This document shows, in pieces, positions 41,420 to 52,712 of a stretch of DNA of 54,543 bases (position 1 is its first letter; every line of letters begins with the position of its first letter). The DNA lies in contig JAIMBF010000012.1 in NCBI GenBank assembly GCA_023511585.1, positions 1 through 54,543 of the forward strand, written 5' to 3'. Source of the DNA: Terriglobia bacterium. Its GTDB lineage: Bacteria > Pseudomonadota > Alphaproteobacteria > Acetobacterales > Acetobacteraceae. Both the position numbers and the translations under genes were made by a program. The notes under the pieces were generated by a model. It had not been told where the DNA came from and searched no databases. It was given only the letters and a program-made list of their open reading frames with translations.

Positions 41420-42364
41420 CTAAAACAACCATCCGAATGTCCGCTCGAAGAAGCCGGGTTTAACATCAGCCGTGCCGATCTGCTTGTTATCGGAAAGCTG
41501 GTGGTCAGCAAGAAGAGTGTTCCAAGTATCACGGTACCATTCACTACCAGGATAATTATAAGCCAAAACCGCGGCAGTACGTTTGGCTGCTTCCGGCATT
41601 CCCAAGGCCAAATAAATTTCCGTCAGCCGGGCGAGCGCCTCCGGCACGTGATTGGTCGTTTGGTACTCGTCCACGACGCGCTGGAAGCGGTTGATGGCTG
41701 CGGCATAGAGATGGCGTTTCTCATACCAGCGGCCGATAGCCATTTCGGCGGCGGCAAGATGATCGCGGCAGAGGTCGATCTTCATTCTGGCATCGCGCGC
41801 ATAGGCGCTGTCCGGAAAACGGTTCACGACCTCCTTTAACGCGTTCAACGCCAGAGAAGTGCTTTTTTGATCACGGCCGATGTCTTCGATTTGCTCGAAG
41901 TAACACAGCGCGCGCAAATAATAGGCGTAAGCAATGTTTTTGTTGGTGGGATGCAATTGGATAAACCGCTCAAGCGAGCTCACCGCATCGCTATAAGTTC
42001 CGTCGCGATATTGTGCGTAGGCCTCCATCAACAAGGCATTTGCCGACCAGGCCGAGAAGGGATAGTGCTCCTGCAACTTTTCAAAGAGGTTCTCGGCAGC
42101 CTTGTAGCGGGCATCGTTTAGGGCATCGATACCGCGATTATACAATTGCTCCGGCGTAAGCGCGGCGAGCGGGTCGTCTTTTGCGTCGTTGGACTGGTTT
42201 GCATCGGCGTCGGAACACACATGCGCTCTAACGCAAGCTAAGGAGGTGTCTCCGGTGGTGGGCTTTTTTTCATCATCGCTAGAGCATGCGCCGAGCAAGA
42301 CTAAAATTATGGCAAACAGCCAAGTCCACCGGCAAGGGAAGCGAGATGGAGTTGAACAAAGCAT
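41420..42364 (-). CDS. bamD: Outer membrane assembly lipoprotein BamD
   Basis: A 314-residue lipoprotein. A hydrophobic signal (about 13-26) ends in the lipobox L-L-G-A-C with C27. The mature part begins with an acidic, cysteine-containing stretch of about 40 residues before the five TPR-like repeats (Y-N-R-G-I-D-A-L near 78 through G-W-L-F at the end). P-F-S-A-W-S near 107 and A-Y-Y-L-R-A-L-C-Y are BamD segments. It works with BamA in inserting outer membrane proteins. It sits next to recN as expected. The acidic linker is longer than usual. Confidence 0.92.
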   Translation of the reverse strand: MLCSTPSRFPCRWTWLFAIILVLLGACSSDDEKKPTTGDTSLACVRAHVCSDADANQSNDAKDDPLAALTPEQLYNRGIDALNDARYKAAENLFEKLQEHYPFSAWSANALLMEAYAQYRDGTYSDAVSSLERFIQLHPTNKNIAYAYYLRALCYFEQIEDIGRDQKSTSLALNALKEVVNRFPDSAYARDARMKIDLCRDHLAAAEMAIGRWYEKRHLYAAAINRFQRVVDEYQTTNHVPEALARLTEIYLALGMPEAAKRTAAVLAYNYPGSEWYRDTWNTLLADHQLSDNKQIGTADVKPGFFERTFGWLF

Positions 42365-42441
42365 GAACGTCTGCGCCTCATGCAGGTTTCATTAGGAAGC
42401 ATGTAGACCAGAAAACGGCAGCAGAAAAGTGTGTGTTCCCC

Positions 42442-44926
<2,485 letters not shown>

Positions 44927-45009
44927 CTATTGTTTTATAGTTACCCATTCGCAAAGGGCTCTCTAGCGCGACCACGGTTGAAATACCAGTTTTCCCGCTG
45001 AGTTCTTCC

Positions 45010-45351
45010 TCAATTGGTTGGAACCGGCGGCGTGCTCGGCTTCGATGTTGCCGGCGGCGCGGGGGTCTGCGTACCCTGCGTCGTCGCTGGTGGCTCTTCC
45101 AGGATGGACTTGCCAACCCCGGCGGTGCCGCGGTTGAGGAGGGCGAGGGCGAGCGCCAACAGCATAAAAAGCGTGGCAAGCACTGCTGTGGTCCGAGTGA
45201 GCAAGTTTGCCGTGCCGCGCCCGGTCATAAAGCTGCCCATCCCAGCGGATGTACCGATTCCGAGGCCCCCTCCCTCGCTGCGTTGGATCAGGACAACGCC
45301 GATCAGCGCGAGGGTCACGAAAGCATGGAGAATCAATAGCACCGTGGTCAT
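45010..45351 (-). CDS. secG: Preprotein translocase subunit SecG
   Basis: A 113-residue protein with two membrane helices (about 5-22 and 55-72) joined by a glycine-rich loop, S-E-G-G-G-L-G-I-G and G-S-F-M-T-G-R-G-T-A-N-L-L-T-R-T-T-A, which is the SecG signature. The last 35 residues are a Pro/Thr-rich tail, as in other alphaproteobacteria. It is 95 bases before pyrG and after tpiA. Confidence 0.93.
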   Translation of the reverse strand: MTTVLLILHAFVTLALIGVVLIQRSEGGGLGIGTSAGMGSFMTGRGTANLLTRTTAVLATLFMLLALALALLNRGTAGVGKSILEEPPATTQGTQTPAPPATSKPSTPPVPTN

Positions 45352-45472
45352 ATTTCGGTCCTGTCGTGATGTTGAAGGGCGTTTATGCCGATCGCCGGAA
45401 CGCTCTTCCGCTCATGCGTGCTTCTAATGCGCTCGGAGCAAAAGTTCCAGACCGCAAGCGAGTGGGAGATGC

Positions 45473-46213
45473 TCAATGATTGGATGGCACGGCCCGAGCG
45501 ATGGCGAGAAAACTCTCAGCTTTTAGGCTTGCGCCGCCGACCAGCGCGCCACTGACTTCCGGAATGGCAAGCAAACTTTCTGCATTTTCCGGCTTGACCG
45601 AGCCCCCGTAAAGTATCCGGATTGTCGCCCCGGCCGCCCCAAAACGGGCTTGAAGCGCTTCGCGGATCAAACTGTGCATGCCGGCGATCTCAGTTTCGGT
45701 GGGCGTGCGTCCTGAGCCAATCGCCCAGACCGGTTCATACGCGACCGCACCCGAAAATCCGTCGGGCAGGCTATGGGCTAGCTGGATCGACACGATACGC
45801 TCGGCTTGCCCCGCCTCTCGTTCCGCCTGGGTTTCGCCCACGCAGACGACCGGCTTCAGCCCGGCGGCCAGTGCCGCCTTCGCTTTGGCACAAACCAAGG
45901 CATCGCTTTCATGATGATCGCTGCGCCGCTCGGAATGGCCGAGAATGACCCAACTTGCTCCGGCGTCACGCAGCATCGGCGCGGAAATATCCCCGGTATG
46001 CGGGCCAAAAGGTGCCTGATGGCAATCCTGTCCCCCTACCATAATAGGGCTGCCGGCAAGGTGCGCGGCGACATCGGCGAGCACCGTGGCTGGCGGGCAG
46101 ACCAAAAGCTCGCAAGCAAGGGAGGTCGCTTGAGCCCGCAAGGCGGAGACGAGTCGGATGGCATCTTCTCGTAAGAGGTGCATTTTCCAATTACCGGCGA
46201 TCAAAGGAAGCAT
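45473..46213 (-). CDS. tpiA: Triosephosphate isomerase
   Basis: A 246-residue TIM. A-G-N-W-K-M-H at residues 6-12 carries the catalytic lysine, I-L-G-H-S-E-R-R near 90 the catalytic histidine and A-Y-E-P-V-W-A-I-G near 160 the catalytic glutamate. L-Y-G-G-S-V-K near 205 binds phosphate. It interconverts dihydroxyacetone phosphate and glyceraldehyde 3-phosphate. It heads the tpiA-secG-pyrG-kdsA block and is divergent from the ABC importer. Confidence 0.95.
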   Translation of the reverse strand: MLPLIAGNWKMHLLREDAIRLVSALRAQATSLACELLVCPPATVLADVAAHLAGSPIMVGGQDCHQAPFGPHTGDISAPMLRDAGASWVILGHSERRSDHHESDALVCAKAKAALAAGLKPVVCVGETQAEREAGQAERIVSIQLAHSLPDGFSGAVAYEPVWAIGSGRTPTETEIAGMHSLIREALQARFGAAGATIRILYGGSVKPENAESLLAIPEVSGALVGGASLKAESFLAIARAVPSNH

Positions 46214-46430
46214 GGTTTACCTTTCGTCGATCAACGCCTTTGGGAACGTAATGGTTTTGCGATGGTGACGACCGCCTTGCAGCAGTCTTCTTCATCCAAA
46301 GCAACGGCGGTTTTCCGAGCTTTTACCTGATTCCCGTTATGATAAGAAAATAACAAGGGTTCCTCCTTGACGCCTCTCTCGTGGCGCGCAAGCCTCTCGC
46401 CTATCGTGTAAAAGAGAGAGGGTTGGCAAC

Positions 46431-47426
46431 ATGACCAAGAAATCCCCAGTACTCAGCCGCCGCGCCTTAACCGCCGGGCTTTTGCCCGCAGCAATCGGGC
46501 TTACAACAGCTTCGCGGTCGGCGCGTGCCGCGAAGCAAAAGGAACTTGCTTACCTTACCCCTGGGCTTGACCTGCCCTTCTGGCGGATTCTCGCCAAAGG
46601 CATCAACGAAACCGCCGCAGCGCATCATTACACCAGCACAACCTATGATAGCCACAATAGCGCTCAAACCCAGATCCAAAATGCTCAGGACGCCATTGCC
46701 CGTAAAGTGGATGGTATCATTATTTCTCCCACCGACAGCTCCACTTGCCCCTCGGTGCTGGCAGCTGCGAAGCGCGCGGGCATTCCCGTGGTGATTGCTG
46801 ATATCGGCACCACCAGCGGAGAATACGTCTCTTTTATTATATCCGACAATTTCGAAGGCGCCTATGGCACCGGCGTTGCGCTCACCAAGGCGATGAAGGC
46901 GAAAGGTTGGGAGAAGGGTGTTGTCGGTTTGGTTACCATTTCGCTCGCCCGCAACAACGGCAAGGCCCGCACTGCAGGCTTTCGGAAAGCCCTTGCCGAG
47001 GCGGGGATCCGAGAGGCGGCGCTCTCGCAGATGCAAACCTATACCGCCGATGAAACCTTCAAGTTCGTTCAGGATATGCTCACCGCCCACCCCGATATGC
47101 GCGGTCTTTTCATCGAGACCGACCAGCCCACCATCGGCGCGCTTCGCGCCCTGCAAGCGACACGCCGCGAAGGCCAAGTGTTGGTGGCCGCTTACGATGG
47201 TATTCCCGAATTCGTTAAGCTCTTGCGGGAGGGGAAGATTGTCGCCTCGGGCATGCAGCAGCCTTACTTGATGGGGCAGCGCTCGGCCGAGGCGATGCTG
47301 GCCTATCTGGAGGGGAAAAAGCCGGAGAAGCAGATTGTGGTTCCGATCGAGGTAGTGACCAGCGAAAATATCGACGCTCTCTTGCCAACCATCAAGACTA
47401 CGGTCTTCGGCAACGAAATGTCCTGA
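46431..47426 (+). CDS. Sugar-type ABC transporter, periplasmic substrate-binding protein
   Basis: A 331-residue protein. The N terminus S-R-R-A-L-T-A-G-L-L-P followed by a hydrophobic stretch and S-A-R-A looks like a twin-arginine export signal, cleaved near residue 34. The rest is a type 1 periplasmic binding fold like RbsB: G-I-I-I-S-P-T-D near 98, A-Y-G-T-G near 143 and F-I-E-T-D-Q-P near 227. It delivers a ligand to the ATPase and permease that follow (6 bases away). The ligand is unknown; pentoses, polyols or AI-2-like compounds are typical. Tat export would suggest folding before export. Confidence 0.87.
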   Translation: MTKKSPVLSRRALTAGLLPAAIGLTTASRSARAAKQKELAYLTPGLDLPFWRILAKGINETAAAHHYTSTTYDSHNSAQTQIQNAQDAIARKVDGIIISPTDSSTCPSVLAAAKRAGIPVVIADIGTTSGEYVSFIISDNFEGAYGTGVALTKAMKAKGWEKGVVGLVTISLARNNGKARTAGFRKALAEAGIREAALSQMQTYTADETFKFVQDMLTAHPDMRGLFIETDQPTIGALRALQATRREGQVLVAAYDGIPEFVKLLREGKIVASGMQQPYLMGQRSAEAMLAYLEGKKPEKQIVVPIEVVTSENIDALLPTIKTTVFGNEMS

Positions 47427-47432
47427 AATTCG

Positions 47433-49331
47433 ATGAGTTTGCTTGCGCTGACGGGAATCTGGAAGCGTTTTGGCGCCACCATCGCATTGGCAGGGGCCGA
47501 TTTTGCTTTGGCCGAAGGCGAAGTGCATGCCCTTGTCGGTGCCAATGGTGCGGGCAAGAGCACGCTTTCGCGCATTATCTCGGGGCATATCCAGCCGGAC
47601 CGGGGCGAAATTCGCCTTGCCGGGCGGGTGCTGGGCCATACCAGCTCTCGCGACGCTATTCGCTCGGGTATCGCTATGGTGACGCAAGAGACCTCGCTTG
47701 CCCCCGACCTCTCCGTGCTTGAAAATATCATGCTTCCCCGCATGGGCATGCCGGGACGCTTGCAATGGCAGAGGCTTCGACGGCAAGCGAGGGATCTGCT
47801 TGCCGAGCTTGGCCAGGAAGAAAGGCTTTCACTCGATGTGCCGGTCAGCTCGCTCAGCATCGGCCAGCGCCAGATGGTCGAAATTCTGAAAGCGCTGGCA
47901 CTCGACTCCCGCATTATCATTTTTGATGAGCCAACCGCTTCGCTCTCGCCGCTTGAGAGCGAAATGCTGTTTGGCATTATTCGTGCTCTCGCGGGGCGCG
48001 GGCACGGCGTAATTTTCGTTTCCCACCGTTTGGAAGAGATTTTCGCCGTCACCGATCGCATTACCGTGCTGCGGGAGGGGCGTGTCGCAGCGGCAGGCGT
48101 CCCGACCGATCGACTTGCCCCGCCCGAACTGGTGCGGCTGATGGTTGGCCGGGAGGTTTCCGACATTTACGCCCGTGCCGGCCGGGTGCAAACAGTGCCG
48201 GGAGGGGTGGTACTCCGTGTGCAGCACCTTTGTTCGCCGCCGCAGGTCAAGGATGTTTCCTTCGAGGTGCGTGCAGGCGAAATTGTCGCCTTGGCCGGGC
48301 TCGTTGGGGCCGGGCGCTCTGAGACGGTGGAAACCATCTTCGGCTTGCGGCGAGCAACCTCAGGCACCATCATCTTTGATGGCAAGCCGTTCTATCCGCG
48401 CTCGCCACAGGATGCCATTCGGGCTGGCATTGGCCTGATCCCGGAGGATCGACGCCGCCAAGGCATCGTGCCGGATTTCTCAGTACGCGAAAATTTGTTG
48501 CTTGCGCATCTTGGTCATCATCGTGGTTTCGGTCTGGCTTATGAAAAGCGCATGGCAGCGGCGCGCAGCCTGTTTGATCTGCTCGGCTTACCCGAGCAGC
48601 GACTTCTGGATGCCAATATGCTGACCTTCAGCGGCGGAATGCAGCAGAAGGTGATTTTGGCGCGTTGGTTGCTCTTGGCCCCGAAACTGCTGCTCTTGGA
48701 TGAACCGACCCGCGGGGTGGATATCGGTACCCGATCGGCAATCTACAGCCTGTTGCGGCGGATTGCCGCTGAAGGAATCGCCGTATTGGTGGTCTCGTCG
48801 GATTTTGAAGAGGTGATCGGCCTTGCCGATCGCATCGTGGTGATGAGCGATGGCGTGAGTGTAACGGAAATCCCGGGCGACCTCGTGGATATCGAGAATC
48901 TTGCGATGTTTGCGGCTCCGCGCAGTTCGGCGCAGCGGACGCGGTCGCTTCTGGAAGAGCTTACCGAAAGTTATGGCGGTGTGGCATACTGGATTGGTGT
49001 CGATGGCAAGCGGCTATTCTGCTTCGATCGGGTTGGGGAAGACGCGGCGGCGGATCCGGGTTTTCGCAGCGGCGGCTTTGTTGAGATTGGAGCGTCGCGC
49101 ATTGCTGCGGCAATTGCCCGCATGGATCACGGCTTCGTGCTGGAACCGGATGGCAGCCGGGCAAGCATCTTGGTGCCTATTCGTGGCCGGCGGGGACATG
49201 ATATGGGCATGATTGGGTTGACCGTGGACGCGCGTCGCCCGCTGCCGGATGCGGCCTCTGTGCGTGCGCGCGTTGAGTCAGCTACAGTTCCGGCGGCATT
49301 GGGGTCCGCCAATTTTTCCGTTGCGGCATGA
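47433..49331 (+). CDS. Sugar-type ABC transporter ATPase with C-terminal GAF-like extension
   Basis: A 632-residue protein. Two ABC domains like RbsA/MglA: the first has Walker A G-A-N-G-A-G-K-S-T (37-45), a signature L-S-I-G-Q-R-Q-M near 143 and I-I-F-D-E-P-T-A near 163; the second has a degenerate G-L-V-G-A-G-R-S-E near 288, F-S-G-G-M-Q-Q-K near 399 and L-L-D-E-P-T-R-G-V-D near 422. RbsA ends near residue 500, but here about 130 residues follow (48940-49328), with G-G-V-A-Y-W-I-G-V-D-G-K-R-L-F, and I-L-V-P-I-R-G-R-R-G-H-D-M-G-M-I-G-L-T-V-D, resembling a GAF-type sensor. Its stop overlaps the permease start (ATGA). Confidence 0.88.
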   Translation: MSLLALTGIWKRFGATIALAGADFALAEGEVHALVGANGAGKSTLSRIISGHIQPDRGEIRLAGRVLGHTSSRDAIRSGIAMVTQETSLAPDLSVLENIMLPRMGMPGRLQWQRLRRQARDLLAELGQEERLSLDVPVSSLSIGQRQMVEILKALALDSRIIIFDEPTASLSPLESEMLFGIIRALAGRGHGVIFVSHRLEEIFAVTDRITVLREGRVAAAGVPTDRLAPPELVRLMVGREVSDIYARAGRVQTVPGGVVLRVQHLCSPPQVKDVSFEVRAGEIVALAGLVGAGRSETVETIFGLRRATSGTIIFDGKPFYPRSPQDAIRAGIGLIPEDRRRQGIVPDFSVRENLLLAHLGHHRGFGLAYEKRMAAARSLFDLLGLPEQRLLDANMLTFSGGMQQKVILARWLLLAPKLLLLDEPTRGVDIGTRSAIYSLLRRIAAEGIAVLVVSSDFEEVIGLADRIVVMSDGVSVTEIPGDLVDIENLAMFAAPRSSAQRTRSLLEELTESYGGVAYWIGVDGKRLFCFDRVGEDAAADPGFRSGGFVEIGASRIAAAIARMDHGFVLEPDGSRASILVPIRGRRGHDMGMIGLTVDARRPLPDAASVRARVESATVPAALGSANFSVAA

Positions 49332-50305
49332 GTACCACAGTTGCCGAAGCGAGGCCGCGTCGCTCTATAGCGCGTTGGCTGATTACCCAGATCGAGATCC
49401 GAATGTTGCTGCTCACCCTTGTGGTGATGGCGGGCCTTTCGGCTGTTTCCTCCTATTTTCTCACGGCCAATAACCTGCTGAACGCGATGGACCAATCCGT
49501 CGTCGTCGGCATGGTCGCTCTCGGGCAAACGCTTGTTATCCTCATCGGCGGGATTGATCTTTCGGTCGGCTCACTTGCGGGAGTGACCGGGATGGTGCTC
49601 GGCCTTTCTATTCCGCACCTTGGGCTTTACGGCGCTATGGCACTGGCACTGGCCAGCGGAGCCTTTGCCGGCCTGATAAACGGCACTCTGATCACGTTCG
49701 GACGCGTTGCGCCCTTTGTGGTTACGCTCGGCATGATGTCGATCGGACGCAGCATGGCATATGTGATCAGCGGAGCAAACTCCATCGGTGATCTACCTCC
49801 GGCTTTGGGTCGCCTTTCGACCGATGTGATTTTTGGCCTACCCGTCAATTTCGCCACCTTGCTTGTTCTGTATGCGGCGACGTGGTGGTTTCTTTCCCGC
49901 GCCAAAGGCGGCAGAACACTCTATGCCATTGGCTCAAATGCCGAGGCCGCGCGCGTCGCGGGACTATCAATCCGGCTCTGGAGCGTTCTTGCTTATGTGT
50001 TCTCCGGGTTGATGAGTGCTGTGGCTGCGATTTTTTTGGCTTCTCGCATTCTTTCAATCGACCCGATTGGCGGCAACGGCTTGGAGCTCGATGCCATTGC
50101 TGCGGTGGTGATCGGCGGCGCCAGCCTCTTTGGCGGTCGTGGCTCCATTATCGGCACGTTGTTCGGCGTGTTTATCATGGTATTTATTCGCAATGGGCTT
50201 AATCTTTTGAATGTCTCGCCCTATTGGCAGGGAACCGCTATCGGCTCGATCATCATCGCGGCGGTTCTGGTGGAACGTTTGCTTAGCGGACGAATGCGGG
50301 GCTGA
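49328..50305 (+). CDS. Sugar-type ABC transporter permease (RbsC-like)
   Basis: A 325-residue membrane protein with eight to ten hydrophobic segments. G-Q-T-L-V-I-L-I-G-G-I-D-L-S-V-G-S near residue 67 and the EAA-like segment A-I-G-S-N-A-E-A-A-R-V-A-G near 202 mark the RbsC/XylH family. A-A-V-V-I-G-G-A-S-L-F-G-G-R-G-S-I-I-G-T-L near 258 is highly conserved. It overlaps the ATPase gene by four bases; three genes form one importer operon. Confidence 0.92.
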   Translation: MSTTVAEARPRRSIARWLITQIEIRMLLLTLVVMAGLSAVSSYFLTANNLLNAMDQSVVVGMVALGQTLVILIGGIDLSVGSLAGVTGMVLGLSIPHLGLYGAMALALASGAFAGLINGTLITFGRVAPFVVTLGMMSIGRSMAYVISGANSIGDLPPALGRLSTDVIFGLPVNFATLLVLYAATWWFLSRAKGGRTLYAIGSNAEAARVAGLSIRLWSVLAYVFSGLMSAVAAIFLASRILSIDPIGGNGLELDAIAAVVIGGASLFGGRGSIIGTLFGVFIMVFIRNGLNLLNVSPYWQGTAIGSIIIAAVLVERLLSGRMRG

Positions 50306-50363
50306 ATAATTTGCAAGCGAAGACTCTGCAAAAGAACCGGATGCAATGCTGGCGCGAACAATG

Positions 50364-50380
50364 GCTCAAATAATTTGAGC
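50364..50380. promoter_or_regulatory. Perfect 17-base palindrome upstream of ybaK
   Basis: GCTCAAATAATTTGAGC has perfect 8-base arms around a single central base. It is 19 bases before the ybaK start and next to TATTAT (50382-50387), a candidate -10 box. One central base is too small for a hairpin loop, so a dimeric repressor site is more likely than a terminator for the ABC operon. Confidence 0.45.
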
Positions 50381-50399
50381 ATATTATGAATTGTGAAAA

Positions 50400-50924
50400 A
50401 TGCACGAGATCTTGCCCACTGAAGCCGATCTTTCAACAGCCCCTGATAAAAGTGCAGATTCCGTGGAACGAGTCCGCGCCGCCTTGCTGGCGGCCGGATA
50501 CGAAGACACGATCGTCGCGCTTTCAATGAGCGGGCGAACGGCCGCGGAAGCCGCGCGGGCGCTGGGGTGCAGCGTAGCGCAAATTGTGAAGTCGCTTGTT
50601 TTTTCTTGCCGAGGAAAACCGATTCTGGCGTTGACGGCCGGCGCCAACCGCGTGGATTTGAAAAAGCTCGCGGGCCTTTTGGGCGCTAAGCCCGAGTTTC
50701 CGGACGGGGCATGGGTGCGCGAAACGACCGGCTTTGCCATCGGCGGGGTGGCTCCTATAGGCCATCGCACCAAGCCCCGAGCATTTCTCGATGCGGATCT
50801 GCTCTTGCTAGACCCGCTTTGGGCGGCTGCAGGTTCGCCCGTGCATGTGTTTCGGACCAGCGCAGAGGCGCTCCGCGCCATGACGGAAGCGGAAGTTGCG
50901 GCTTTCGGGAACCGACTCCCGTGA
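50400..50924 (+). CDS. YbaK/ProX-type aminoacyl-tRNA deacylase
   Basis: A 174-residue YbaK-fold protein. I-V-K-S-L-V-F-S-C near residue 62 holds the conserved lysine, followed by A-L-T-A-G-A-N-R-V-D, then G-F-A-I-G-G-V-A-P-I-G-H near 112 and a C-terminal A-G-S-P-V-H-V-F. These enzymes hydrolyse mischarged Cys- or Ala-tRNA(Pro). The start is not firmly marked by a Shine-Dalgarno sequence. Its stop overlaps the GTG of the next gene by four bases. Confidence 0.85.
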   Translation: MHEILPTEADLSTAPDKSADSVERVRAALLAAGYEDTIVALSMSGRTAAEAARALGCSVAQIVKSLVFSCRGKPILALTAGANRVDLKKLAGLLGAKPEFPDGAWVRETTGFAIGGVAPIGHRTKPRAFLDADLLLLDPLWAAAGSPVHVFRTSAEALRAMTEAEVAAFGNRLP

Positions 50925-51397
50925 ACAATCCCCATCCCAACCAAACGGGCTGGTTGTTTTGCTTTGTGCTTGCCCTCAACCTTGCGGCGGGCCCGGTTCT
51001 TGCCGCTGAACAGCAGGGTGCCGCTCCCGTGCACCCTTTGCCAGCAAACGAAGTTCACGGCATTCTTGGGGAAGAGGTTTATGGTCCGGATGGGCGGGCG
51101 CTCGGCCGCCTCATTGATGTTTTGGTAGACGCGAACGGGGTTCCGCGTGCAGCCGTGATCGATTTTGGTGGGTTTCTTGGTGTGGGCAACCGAAAAATCG
51201 CAGTCGCTTGGAAGAACCTTCATTTTCAGCCCAAGGCGGCCCAGGTCGTTATTTGCGATCTTAGCCCCGACGAAATTAAGGATGCCCCTGAATACAGAGG
51301 CGGAAGCGCCGCCGTGGTGAGCAAAAGCCAGGCTACGACGCCCCCTCCCAAGGGGACCAGCCCAGGACAGACGGGTGCGAACTCGGCTCCCCGGTAG
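50921..51397 (+). CDS. Exported PRC-barrel domain protein
   Basis: A 158-residue protein from GTG 50921, which overlaps the ybaK stop (GTGA). Residues 10-28 form a signal peptide (L-F-C-F-V-L-A-L-N-L-A) with cleavage near A-A-E-Q. Residues 45-110 are a PRC-barrel (I-L-G-E-E-V-Y-G-P-D-G and L-I-D-V-L-V-D, V-I-D-F-G-G-F-L-G-V-G). The tail is Pro/Thr-rich. PRC barrels bind proteins or RNA; a periplasmic copy has no clear role. The frame upstream of 50921 belongs to ybaK and is spurious. Confidence 0.75.
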   Translation: MNNPHPNQTGWLFCFVLALNLAAGPVLAAEQQGAAPVHPLPANEVHGILGEEVYGPDGRALGRLIDVLVDANGVPRAAVIDFGGFLGVGNRKIAVAWKNLHFQPKAAQVVICDLSPDEIKDAPEYRGGSAAVVSKSQATTPPPKGTSPGQTGANSAPR

Positions 51398-52712
51398 CGC
51401 TCATGCGCCCACTGCCGAAACCGCAAGCGAAAGGCTATCTCCCAGGGCCAGCGCTGAACGCGCGCTGGACTGGCTCAACTTTTTCCTGGCTGCGCTACAA
51501 GCAGGGTTTGGCCCCTTTGTCGCGATTTTTCTGACGGAAAATCGTTGGACGCAAACGGACATCGGTATTGTGCTGAGCATTGGCACCATCGCGGGCCTGC
51601 TGAGCCAAGTTCCGGGAGGCGCATTTGTCGATAAGGTCCAGCGCAAAGAGTTGGCATTGTCTTGGGCAATCGTATGCCTTGCCCTGAGCGCGCTGATGTT
51701 CGCCGTTTGGCCTGTGCTGGTCGTCGCGATGTTTGCTCTTGTTTTGCATTCCCTGGCGTCTTCGGTACAGGTTCCTGCCGTTGCGGCTATCAGCATTGGG
51801 TTGGTTGCACGTCATGAAACGTCGGAACGATTGGGCCGCAATGCGCGATGGGCCTCACTCGGCTACGGGAGTGCCGCAGCGGCGATGGGTTTATTCGGTT
51901 ATCTCCTGACAAACCGTGCGGTATTTGTACTTTCTGCCCTTCTTGCCTTGCCGGCATTGCTCGCACTTAAGCGCATTCGTCCGACGGGGCGTGCGGTGGA
52001 ATCTTCCGGCCGTTCGGCCGCGAGCGCCGAGCCAGCGAGAACTCAAGAAGATCCTTTAACGGCCAGTCGCGCAATTGCGATACAGAGAGGCCCAGCCCGC
52101 GCTGGCATGCCGCTGCGAGAATTGTTGATGGACCGGCGGATGCTGGTTTTTGCTGTTTGTGCGATGCTTTACCAACTTGCCAATGGGGCGATGTTGCAGC
52201 TCGTTGGTGCCGGAATGACCATGCGCTACGGGGTTGACGCCACTTTAATTATCGCGGCCGCGTTGCTGGTGCCGCAAGTGGTCGTAGCGATCCTGTCACC
52301 GAGTTTCGGGCGTGCTGCTGAACGTTATGGGCGACAGCCGCTGCTGGTAGCGGGCTTGCTTGCGCTGCCCGTTCGGGCTGTGCTGTTTGCTCTCTTGCCG
52401 AGCGCCTACCTGGTCGTGCCCCTCCAAATACTGGATGGCATCAGCTCAACTGCTTTCGCTGTCCTCGCTCCGGTGATTGTCGCAGATCTCACGGATGGAC
52501 GCGGTTACTTCAACTTGGGCATGGGCTTGATTGGGCTTGCGGGCGGCGTCGGCGGCGCGATCAGCAGCAGTTTGGCCGGCGCAACGGCGGATGCCGTCAG
52601 CATTTCCGTGGCTTTTCTTCCTTTAGCAGCGGCTGGTGCGATGGCCACAAGCGTGGCGTGGCTCTTTATGCCGGAAACCCACCCGCTTCGGGCGAGCGCG
52701 CCGTCTTCATAG
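51375..52712 (+). CDS. MFS transporter
   Basis: A 445-residue major facilitator protein with about 12 membrane segments. F-G-P-F-V-A-I-F-L-T and W-T-Q-T-D-I-G-I-V-L near residues 45-65, then P-G-G-A-F-V-D-K and the later S-F-G-R-A-A-E-R-Y-G-R-Q motif match MFS loops. GTG 51375 overlaps the preceding gene by 23 bases; a later start in the same frame is possible, since the first 30 residues are hydrophilic. The substrate is unknown. It overlaps the next, opposite gene by 6 bases. Confidence 0.8.
   Translation: MRTRLPGSAHAPTAETASERLSPRASAERALDWLNFFLAALQAGFGPFVAIFLTENRWTQTDIGIVLSIGTIAGLLSQVPGGAFVDKVQRKELALSWAIVCLALSALMFAVWPVLVVAMFALVLHSLASSVQVPAVAAISIGLVARHETSERLGRNARWASLGYGSAAAAMGLFGYLLTNRAVFVLSALLALPALLALKRIRPTGRAVESSGRSAASAEPARTQEDPLTASRAIAIQRGPARAGMPLRELLMDRRMLVFAVCAMLYQLANGAMLQLVGAGMTMRYGVDATLIIAAALLVPQVVVAILSPSFGRAAERYGRQPLLVAGLLALPVRAVLFALLPSAYLVVPLQILDGISSTAFAVLAPVIVADLTDGRGYFNLGMGLIGLAGGVGGAISSSLAGATADAVSISVAFLPLAAAGAMATSVAWLFMPETHPLRASAPSS

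Noticed and set aside
46367-46372. TTGACG as a -35 box for the ABC importer
   Set aside because: No matching -10 box at 16-18 bases.
46467-48166. Long minus-strand frames opposite the ABC importer genes
   Set aside because: Antisense to a binding protein and ATPase with clear motifs.
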